Part shown: in pieces, positions 1 to 4,826 of the stretch | How positions within the stretch are numbered: position 1 is the stretch's first letter | How the letters are laid out: every line of letters begins with the position of its first letter | Source of the DNA: Methanosarcina sp. | Lineage (GTDB): Archaea; Halobacteriota; Methanosarcinia; Methanosarcinales; Methanosarcinaceae | NCBI GenBank assembly: GCA_013331265.1 | Contig: DUGS01000153.1 | Location: forward strand, 1-5,798 | Direction: 5' to 3' | DNA: 5,798 nucleotides | Made by a program: the position numbers and the translations under genes | The notes under the pieces: model-generated | The model's database searches: none | Told to the model about the DNA's origin: nothing | Seen by the model: only the letters and a program-made list of their open reading frames with translations

Positions 1-148
1 GGATGTAAACAATTGAAATACTATAAAAAGAAGCAGAAACAAATAGAAAAAATTACAGGAATTTGACTGAAGAGATTAGGCTAAAGACTTGTATCATTGA
101 ACTCCTTATTTTATAATATAAAGCTGCCTGTAGAAAGAGGTCCAAGCG

Positions 149-158
149 AAATATATAA
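149..158 (+). promoter_or_regulatory. TATA-like box for the first tRNA-Asn gene
   Basis: An AAATATATAA element preceded by CG(A)-rich sequence (from 143) resembles an archaeal BRE/TATA pair. It lies about 70 bp before the tRNA, so transcription would start near 180 and leave a short 5' leader to be removed by RNase P. The second tRNA-Asn copy has a TATA-like box at nearly the same distance, which supports the call. Another AT-rich stretch (106-122, TTTTATAATATAAAG) is an alternative. The remainder of 1-222 shows no gene that I can support. Confidence 0.45.
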
Positions 159-222
159 ATACAATTATCGCTTTAGGAATGTTCGCGATAGGGTAAGCAA
201 ACTAATATACTCAATCATGTAA

Positions 223-295
223 GCCGCTTTAACTCAGTTGGTAGAGTGTCTGGCTGTTAACCAGAATGTCGTAGGTTCGAGCCCTGCAAGCGGCG
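223..295 (+). tRNA. tRNA-Asn (GUU), copy 1
   Basis: The full cloverleaf can be folded by eye. The acceptor stem is GCCGCTT (223-229) with AAGCGGC (288-294), and the discriminator is G295. The D loop contains AGTTGGTA, the anticodon stem is TCTGG/CCAGA, and the loop CTGTTAA carries the anticodon GTT at 256-258. The variable loop has 5 nt. The T stem is GTAGG/CCTGC with T loop TTCGAGC. No intron and no encoded CCA are present. The 73-nt gene is base-for-base identical to the copy at 569-641. It delivers asparagine at AAC/AAU codons; in organisms lacking asparaginyl-tRNA synthetase it would be charged through Asp-tRNA(Asn) amidation, which this window cannot show. Confidence 0.97.
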
Positions 296-320
296 TAAAA
301 CTTTTGTATGTGTTATAGCG

Positions 321-325
321 TTTTT
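321..325 (+). terminator. Possible oligo-T terminator after the first tRNA-Asn
   Basis: A T5 run, with an earlier T4 at 302-305, follows the tRNA. Archaeal transcription commonly stops at such tracts without a hairpin. The run is short, so read-through into the next tRNA is possible. Confidence 0.3.
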
Positions 326-353
326 CTAAGAAAATAAATACACTTGCAAAAAG

Positions 354-362
354 TTTATTATT
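354..362 (+). promoter_or_regulatory. Weak TATA-like element before the CAU tRNA
   Basis: TTTATTATT preceded by GCAAAAAG (346-353) lies about 46 bp before the tRNA, which would give a leader of roughly 20 nt. A second AT-rich element (388-397, GTTATAAAAT) is too close to the mature tRNA start to direct it. The match is poor, and cotranscription from the upstream tRNA promoter is an alternative. Confidence 0.3.
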
Positions 363-403
363 AAAGCCGTACTAAAAACTATTGAACGTTATAAAATCAA
401 AGA

Positions 404-478
404 GGGCCTGTAGCTCAGTCAGGTTAGAGCGCTCGGCTCATAACCGAGCGGTCACCGGTTCAAATCCGGTCAGGCCCA
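404..478 (+). tRNA. tRNA with CAU anticodon: tRNA-Met(elongator) or tRNA-Ile2
   Basis: The acceptor stem is GGGCCTG (404-410) with CAGGCCC (471-477), and the discriminator is A478. The anticodon stem CTCGG/CCGAG (432-436/444-448) holds loop CTCATAA with CAT at 439-441. The T stem is ACCGG/CCGGT with loop TTCAAAT. The gene has 75 nt, no intron and no CCA. It is not the initiator: archaeal initiators carry an A1-U72 pair and three G-C pairs at the base of the anticodon stem, and both are absent here. The GGGCC acceptor and CUCGG anticodon stem resemble archaeal tRNA-Ile, so this may be the AUA-decoding tRNA-Ile2 whose C34 is converted to agmatidine by TiaS. Automatic annotation would normally say Met. 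The choice between the two is from memory of family patterns. Confidence 0.9.
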
Positions 479-494
479 TAACCAATACATAAAA

Positions 495-501
495 TTTATA
501 T
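495..501 (+). promoter_or_regulatory. TATA-like box for the second tRNA-Asn gene
   Basis: TTTATAT preceded by AAAA lies about 71 bp before the tRNA, matching the spacing seen at the first tRNA-Asn copy. Transcription would begin near 524, within or just after an inverted repeat at 507-529. Confidence 0.4.
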
Positions 502-506
502 CCTAA

Positions 507-529
507 GAATCTCCTGTATAAGGAGGTTC
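507..529 (+). repeat. Inverted repeat (9-bp stem, 5-nt loop) between tRNA genes
   Basis: GAATCTCCT (507-515) can pair with AGGAGGTTC (521-529) around the loop GTATA, with one G-U wobble. No T run follows directly, so it is not a classic terminator for the preceding tRNA. The right arm contains a Shine-Dalgarno-like AGGAGG, but no start codon follows at a suitable distance. It lies close to the predicted start of transcription of the downstream tRNA-Asn. Confidence 0.6.
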
Positions 530-568
530 AAAAGTTAAAAAACCGAATAGAATCATTCAAATCGTAAA

Positions 569-641
569 GCCGCTTTAACTCAGTTGGTAGAGTGTCTGGC
601 TGTTAACCAGAATGTCGTAGGTTCGAGCCCTGCAAGCGGCG
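569..641 (+). tRNA. tRNA-Asn (GUU), copy 2
   Basis: This gene is identical over all 73 nt to the tRNA at 223-295. The acceptor stem is 569-575 with 634-640, the discriminator is G641, and the anticodon GTT is at 602-604. The flanking sequences of the two copies have largely diverged, apart from a loosely similar stretch just before the 5' end, so the pair is an older duplication kept identical by selection or gene conversion. No CCA is encoded. Confidence 0.97.
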
Positions 642-649
642 TGGAAATT

Positions 650-675
650 CATTACTCTTTTCCATTACTCTTTTG
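650..675. repeat. 13-bp tandem repeat, two copies
   Basis: CATTACTCTTTTC (650-662) is followed directly by CATTACTCTTTTG (663-675), differing only at the last base. It lies nine bases after the tRNA and its T4 runs may assist termination. It could also be a simple slippage duplication. Confidence 0.85.
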
Positions 676-691
676 CTTTAAATAATTCGCA

Positions 692-705
692 TTTTTTTAG
701 TTTTT
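692..705 (+). terminator. Oligo-T terminator after the tRNA cluster
   Basis: T7 (692-698) and T5 (701-705) separated by AG form a typical archaeal termination tract about 50 bp after the last tRNA. Confidence 0.5.
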
Positions 706-892
706 ATTAGAGATACTGTTTACTATTTTTTAGCTATGGTTTCATTCACAATTCGCCCATTAGTCATTTGCAATTCACCCTTTATAATTGATCTGGCTTC
801 AAATTTCCGAAACACTTAATAATCGAAAATTGAATAGCTTTTTAGTATCAGTGGGTTTGGGAGATATCAGGAAGTTTTGAACAGGGAAAATT

Positions 893-904
893 CCGAATTT
901 ATAT
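893..904 (+). promoter_or_regulatory. BRE/TATA promoter of the aldolase-pyruvate kinase unit
   Basis: CCGAA followed by TTTATAT (898-904) is the best archaeal promoter match in the gap. A start about 25 bp downstream, near 928, would give a leader of roughly 130 nt, which is not unusual for Methanosarcina. The element overlaps an interrupted palindrome (888-900) that could serve as an operator. A second AT-rich stretch (926-938) is a weaker alternative. Confidence 0.5.
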
Positions 905-1061
905 GCAAATAGTCCAACTGGGAGAATTATTAAATATAGTAGAGGATAATAAAGTAAATAAATTACTTCAAATATTACTACCTACCTTCTAACTTAACTA
1001 TTCTGGTACTACTATTTACCATCCTATTGACTGCTATTCAACCAGACTGAGGTTTATACAC

Positions 1062-1985
1062 ATGGTTTCAATTAAAAAAGAAGACGTAATCGTACCTTTA
1101 GATGTCCCGAAAGCAATGCGTGAGACATACGTAAAAAACTACATGGAAATCACAAAGGGTAGCGGCAGGCTGATGCTATTTGCCGGGGACCAGAAAGTAG
1201 AACACCTGAACGATGACTTTTTTGGAGCAGGGGTTCCTGAAGACGACGCCGACCCTGAACACCTTTTCAGGATTGCAGCTAAGTCAAAAATAGGGGTTTT
1301 TGCAACCCAGCTAGGGCTTATTGCCCGCTACGGCATGGACTATAGAGATATCCCTTACCTTGTAAAGGTAAACTCCAAGACCAACCTGGTTGAAACCGCA
1401 CAGGCCGACCCTTTCAGCAACCTCTGGTACGATGTTGACCAGGTAGCCGAATTTAAGGAAAACAGCGGGCTCAATATCCTTGGCGTTGGCTATACGATTT
1501 ATCTTGGCAGCGAGTTTGAAGCCGAAATGCTTGTGCAGGCTGCCCAGGTCGTTTATGATGCCCACCAGCATGGGATGATGTCCGTACTCTGGATCTACCC
1601 CCGCGGAACTGCCGTAAAAGACGAAAAAGACCCTCACCTTATTGCAGGAGCAACTGGCGTAGGGGCCTGTCTTGGATCGGACTTTGTAAAGGTAAACTAT
1701 CCGAAGAAGGAAGGGGCAAAATCTGCAGAGATTTTCAAGGAAGCTGTCAAAGCAGCCGGGCGGACCAAAGTAGTTTGCGCTGGCGGCTCAAGCGACGAAG
1801 CCGAAGCTTTCCTCAAAAAACTCCACGACCAGATCCACATATCCGGGGCCCAGGGAAATGCAACCGGAAGAAATATTCACCAGAAGACTCTGGATGAAGC
1901 TGTCCGCATGTGCAATGCTGTTTACGCCATAACTGTTGAAGACACAAGCGCTGAAGAAGCCCTTAAAATTTACAGGGGAAAATAA
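1062..1985 (+). CDS. Class I fructose-bisphosphate aldolase, archaeal (DhnA/COG1830-like) type
   Basis: This 307-residue cytoplasmic TIM-barrel aldolase is expected to catalyse reversible cleavage of fructose 1,6-bisphosphate to glyceraldehyde 3-phosphate and dihydroxyacetone phosphate through a lysine Schiff base. Visible motifs are GDQKVEH at 42-48 near the first strand, WIYPRG at 177-182, the probable Schiff-base lysine K210 in DFVKVNYP, the phosphate-binding glycine loop CAGGSS at 239-244, and GNATGRNIHQ at 265-274. The length is slightly above the 260-300 usual for archaeal members. The ATG at 1062 is supported by GAGGT at 1049-1053, 8 nt upstream. Pyruvate kinase follows after 60 bp with no T tract, so the two are probably cotranscribed. 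In methanogens this step mainly serves gluconeogenesis and glycogen turnover. Related DhnA-family enzymes make aromatic amino acid precursors, so the substrate is inferred by resemblance. Confidence 0.87.
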   Translation: MVSIKKEDVIVPLDVPKAMRETYVKNYMEITKGSGRLMLFAGDQKVEHLNDDFFGAGVPEDDADPEHLFRIAAKSKIGVFATQLGLIARYGMDYRDIPYLVKVNSKTNLVETAQADPFSNLWYDVDQVAEFKENSGLNILGVGYTIYLGSEFEAEMLVQAAQVVYDAHQHGMMSVLWIYPRGTAVKDEKDPHLIAGATGVGACLGSDFVKVNYPKKEGAKSAEIFKEAVKAAGRTKVVCAGGSSDEAEAFLKKLHDQIHISGAQGNATGRNIHQKTLDEAVRMCNAVYAITVEDTSAEEALKIYRGK

Positions 1986-2045
1986 GAAGAGAGTTGACAA
2001 AAAAGAAAGGATTGAACCAGAGAAATATATTGGAGCTATGTAGAT

Positions 2046-3479
2046 ATGGAAATTCCGGACCATAAAACAAAGATCGTCTGTACAATAGGGCCTGCCTCCT
2101 CCTCTGAAGAGAAGATCAGGCAGCTTATACTTGCTGGTATGAACGTGGCAAGGATTAATTTTTCACATGGAAACTTCGAGAGCCATGAAAGAGTTATCCG
2201 AAGCGTCCGCAAGGTTGCAGACGAACTGGGCAGGACTGTTGCAATCCTTGCAGACCTGCCAGGCCCGAAAATCCGTATAGGCAAACTCGAAAAAGAGCCT
2301 ATCATGCTCCATAAAGGGAATCTTATAACCCTTACAATTGACGACTCTCCTGGAAATGAGAAGCGGATTCCTGTCAGTTACAAACAGCTTCCTGAAAGCG
2401 TATCTCCCGGAAGCCTCATCTACCTCAGCGACGGGTTCATACAGCTCCGCTGCAAGGAAGTCCTGGGAAAAGATGTGCTCTGTGATGTTCTTATTGGAGG
2501 GCAGCTCTATTCCCATAAGGGGTTAAACCTGCCGGGAGCGAAAATTTTCCTTGATCCCGTAACTGAAAAGGACTTCAAAATCCTTGAGTTTGCCCTTGAA
2601 GAGGAAATTGATACGTTCAGCATCTCTTTTATCGAAAATGCCGAAGATATCCGAAAGGTCCGGAACTTTGCAGCATCCAGAGGAAAGCAGGTATACGTTG
2701 TCTCAAAGATCGAAAGAAGGCAGGCTGTAGAAAATATCGAAGAAATTCTTGAAGAAACCGATGCCCTCATGGTCGCAAGAGGAGACCTGGGAGTTGAAAT
2801 TCCTATCCAGGAAGTTCCCTCAGTCCAGAAGGAACTGATCCAGAGGTCAAAGCTCCTTGGAATTCCTGTAATTACTGCAACCCATATGCTGGCTTCCATG
2901 ACTGATAATATCAGACCCACGCGAGCCGAAGCCACAGATGTTGCAAACGCAATTCTTGATGGTACGGATGCTATCATGCTCTCGGAAGAGACCGCAGTTG
3001 GGAATTACCCTGTAGAAGCCGTTGAGATGATGGCAAAGATTGCAAAGACCACTGAAAACTGGCGTTCCCGGACTAAGTGGGGGCTTGATACAATGATCAA
3101 AGCCATAACTGCCAGAGAAATGTCAGTGGACGAAGTGATCACCCTTCAGGTTCATGAAGCCCTGCAAAAACTGCCTGTTGCAGCCATACTGACCCCTACA
3201 AGAAGTGGAGCGACTCCTCGCAGGATCTCACGTTTTAATCCTGACCCCTGGATACTGGCTTTCAGCCGCATCCCCAAGACCTGCAGGTTCCTTTCCCTGT
3301 CTTATGGAGTCTATCCTGTTGTTGCAAAGGAACCTATTGAAAGCTGGGAAAAGGAAACAACAAAAAAAGCAAAAGAACTGGGATTTGCGAAGAGTGAAGA
3401 TATAGTAGTCCTTACCCAGGGCCCTTCTTTCGGGAAACCCGGAGGTACAAATATGCTCAAGATCCTGACCCTTGAGTGA
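2046..3479 (+). CDS. pyk: Pyruvate kinase
   Basis: This 477-residue enzyme transfers the phosphate of phosphoenolpyruvate to ADP, giving ATP and pyruvate. The (beta/alpha)8 A domain begins with TKIVCTIGPAS (8-18) and GMNVARINFSHG (31-42), with substrate and metal ligands R36, N38, S40 and D70. The B domain is inserted at about 72-155. Catalytic K221 and metal ligand E223 lie in SKIERRQAVENI, D247 in ARGDLGVEIP (244-253), and the proton-relay threonine in TATHMLASM (277-285). RPTRAEATDVANAILDG (290-306) is canonical, and a complete C domain ends with PGGTNMLKI. The DLPGPKIR segment has Leu and Lys (L71, K75) where K+-dependent enzymes have Thr and Glu, which suggests K+ independence. GGAG at 2032-2035 sits 10 nt before the ATG; a start-stop ATGTAG lies between them. 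It follows the aldolase and probably shares its transcript. Oligo-T lies about 70 bp downstream. Confidence 0.97.
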   Translation: MEIPDHKTKIVCTIGPASSSEEKIRQLILAGMNVARINFSHGNFESHERVIRSVRKVADELGRTVAILADLPGPKIRIGKLEKEPIMLHKGNLITLTIDDSPGNEKRIPVSYKQLPESVSPGSLIYLSDGFIQLRCKEVLGKDVLCDVLIGGQLYSHKGLNLPGAKIFLDPVTEKDFKILEFALEEEIDTFSISFIENAEDIRKVRNFAASRGKQVYVVSKIERRQAVENIEEILEETDALMVARGDLGVEIPIQEVPSVQKELIQRSKLLGIPVITATHMLASMTDNIRPTRAEATDVANAILDGTDAIMLSEETAVGNYPVEAVEMMAKIAKTTENWRSRTKWGLDTMIKAITAREMSVDEVITLQVHEALQKLPVAAILTPTRSGATPRRISRFNPDPWILAFSRIPKTCRFLSLSYGVYPVVAKEPIESWEKETTKKAKELGFAKSEDIVVLTQGPSFGKPGGTNMLKILTLE

Positions 3480-3545
3480 GATTAATCGGGAAAAACCTTA
3501 AAAATAGAAATTAAAACCTGAAATTCAAAATTCACCCCAAAAACA

Positions 3546-3557
3546 TTTTTCTATTTT
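3546..3557 (+). terminator. T-rich terminator after pyruvate kinase
   Basis: T5 (3546-3550) and T4 (3554-3557) lie about 70 bp past the stop codon and just upstream of the next promoter candidate. Confidence 0.4.
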
Positions 3558-3573
3558 AAGAAAACAAATATGG

Positions 3574-3589
3574 AAACTGATTTTTATAG
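3574..3589 (+). promoter_or_regulatory. BRE/TATA promoter of the 305-residue exported protein gene
   Basis: AAACTGA followed by TTTTTATAG (3581-3589) fits the archaeal pattern and would place the start near 3612, leaving a 70-nt leader that includes the ribosome binding site GAGGT (3671-3675). A second TATA-like stretch (3654-3664) is so near the ATG that it would give an almost leaderless message, which does not fit with the ribosome binding site. Confidence 0.4.
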
Positions 3590-3682
3590 TAGAATGATGA
3601 TACAAATAGAAAAACAATAGATTTAGATACCATGCGTGTTTTACATTTTGAATAATTTATATTATGTTATGAGGTTTCATTT

Positions 3683-4600
3683 ATGAAACGAAAGGATCCA
3701 GCAACAAAGAACCAGAAATATCTGGCTATCTTCCTGGCAGTAACAATGCTTCTCTCTGCCTGTATGATATATTTCGCAGGTGGTACAAAAACAGATAAAG
3801 AAAATGACGTCTCTGCTTCGGAAACTGGTGAAGGACCTATCATGGTTGCGTTCTCTCAGATTCAGGGCAAACAGGTCCATCACGATTTTAACTCCATTGC
3901 CGACGGATTGAAAATGTCGCCTGAAGGAGTGACAAATGCGGTTTACGTTGACCTTCAAAAAACCAAAAGAACCCCCATGGAAGCCGTCTTTGGAAACAAA
4001 CAGACTATGAATGAGTCCTTCTCTTATGGTGCTGATGTCACGAAGAGATACGGTGCAAGTTATGGCAATGAGAGCGGCTTTGAGCTGCACCAGATCCCTG
4101 AGCAGAAAATTAACATGCCTCTGAATACACAGGCAATGCCATATGAAGGATATACTATCCTCGACCGTACAAACGGCACTTACAACATCTGGAATGTTGT
4201 TGGAAGCCCTTCGATTATAGGTCCTATCCAGACTGTAGCGAGCGTTATCAATGTCCTTGAAGGAAATGAAACGTCGGATACTGAATACGACAAGATTTTG
4301 AGCCAGGCAGATCTTAAAGGAAGCATCTACCAGCAAGTGAGCAAAAAGACAAATTCTTCAGAAATTCCAGCCGAACAATACTACAGAGATCTCAAAAAAC
4401 TGGATGACGGAAGTTATGTACAGACCTCCATCTACCTTAACCCGGAGCCTGAAGTGAATGAAAAGATTCAGACTCTCCAAGCAAACTCAAGCGAACGTGG
4501 AGTAACATACAACGTAACCACCCTTGACAATATTACTAAACTGACTATAAGTTCAGACTTTGAGAGCTTGTATAACGAAAGTACCCTGCTTTCATTATAA
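3683..4600 (+). CDS. Exported or membrane-anchored protein of unknown function
   Basis: I do not recognise the family. The 305-residue product has a basic N-terminus (K2, R3, K4, K9, K12), then a hydrophobic segment at about 13-34, so it is exported or anchored with the bulk outside. The only cysteine, C27, sits in LLSAC, which fits a lipobox. However, the hydrophobic stretch continues past it (MIYFA), so a plain transmembrane anchor is equally possible. Nine N-X-S/T sequons (N110, N129, N164, N195, N224, N268, N277, N283, N298) suggest a glycosylated surface protein. The mature part is polar and Tyr/Ser/Thr-rich with no catalytic motif that I can identify. GAGGT 7 nt before the ATG at 3683 supports the start. 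It has its own promoter and terminator candidates, so it is probably monocistronic, and the metabolic neighbours give no clue to its role. Confidence 0.85.
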   Translation: MKRKDPATKNQKYLAIFLAVTMLLSACMIYFAGGTKTDKENDVSASETGEGPIMVAFSQIQGKQVHHDFNSIADGLKMSPEGVTNAVYVDLQKTKRTPMEAVFGNKQTMNESFSYGADVTKRYGASYGNESGFELHQIPEQKINMPLNTQAMPYEGYTILDRTNGTYNIWNVVGSPSIIGPIQTVASVINVLEGNETSDTEYDKILSQADLKGSIYQQVSKKTNSSEIPAEQYYRDLKKLDDGSYVQTSIYLNPEPEVNEKIQTLQANSSERGVTYNVTTLDNITKLTISSDFESLYNESTLLSL

Positions 4601-4641
4601 TCAGGGAAACTTTCTTTTTTAAATTTTTTAATTTTATTTTT
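4584..4641 (+). terminator. Strong T-rich terminator, with a short hairpin across the stop codon
   Basis: CCCTG (4584-4588) and CAGGG (4602-4606) can form a 5-bp stem spanning the stop codon. They are followed by T6, T6, T4 and T5 runs between 4611 and 4641. The oligo-T series alone is enough for archaeal termination. Confidence 0.7.
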
Positions 4642-4761
4642 ATTCTGCTTTTGGCTATCTTAATTACCTCTGGTATTCTCCACTACACATCATAGTTGGG
4701 AAAAGGAAAACTGATATTTTCAGTCATTTACACCTGTTTTTTCAACAGAGAAGGAAACAGA

Positions 4762-4784
4762 CATCATTACATGCATCATTACAT
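4762..4784. repeat. 12-bp-period tandem repeat upstream of the TPR gene
   Basis: CATCATTACAT occurs at 4762-4772 and again at 4774-4784, separated by one G. The second copy runs into a TATA-like ACATATTTC (4781-4789) that would start transcription near 4810, just ahead of the ribosome binding site. The repeat may therefore be a regulator site next to the promoter, or only a duplication. An inverted repeat ACTGA/TCAGT lies further upstream at 4710-4724. Confidence 0.8.
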
Positions 4785-4812
4785 ATTTCTATCGACCCCG
4801 CATATATTCGAT

Positions 4813-4822
4813 GGGAAGTGAT
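4813..4822 (+). promoter_or_regulatory. Ribosome binding site that fixes the TTG start of the TPR gene
   Basis: GGGAAGTGAT matches most of the anti-Shine-Dalgarno complement GGAGGTGAT. The nearby ATG at 4821 is followed immediately by TGA in the same frame, so it cannot start the protein. The TTG at 4827 is the first usable in-frame codon. Confidence 0.6.
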
Positions 4823-4826
4823 GTGA

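Larger units (their letters stand above)
642..1061. other. 420-bp gene-free region upstream of the aldolase gene
   Basis: I see no supportable gene on either strand. From left to right it holds a 13-bp tandem repeat (650-675), a T-rich terminator tract (692-705), two similar 10-mers 22 bp apart (749-758 and 771-780), a second weak BRE/TATA-like stretch (805-821), the best promoter candidate for the aldolase (893-904), and a long G-poor leader. In 961-1040 only 4 of 80 bases are G. A ribosome binding site GAGGT sits at 1049-1053. Confidence 0.6.

Noticed and set aside
521..545. A small ORF after the AGGAGG at 522-526
   Set aside because: No ATG, GTG or TTG at a proper distance opens a frame. 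The motif is one arm of an inverted repeat.
223..641. The repeated tRNA-Asn sequence as attachment sites of an integrated element
   Set aside because: Both copies are complete tRNA genes, the interval is only 273 bp, and it contains another tRNA with no integrase or mobile gene.
1311..2977. Several minus-strand and alternate-frame open frames inside the aldolase and pyruvate kinase genes
   Set aside because: They lie fully within genes of certain identity, lack start signals and give no recognisable protein.
3669..3686. A five-codon ORF (ATG at 3669) overlapping the start of the exported protein gene
   Set aside because: Its ATG overlaps the ribosome binding site GAGGT of the larger gene and has no site of its own; probably chance.
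3677..4336. A 219-codon open frame on the minus strand opposite the exported protein gene
   Set aside because: It has no ribosome binding site that I can see and a Cys/Phe/Arg-rich composition typical of antisense frames. The plus strand has a start, ribosome binding site, export segment and terminator.
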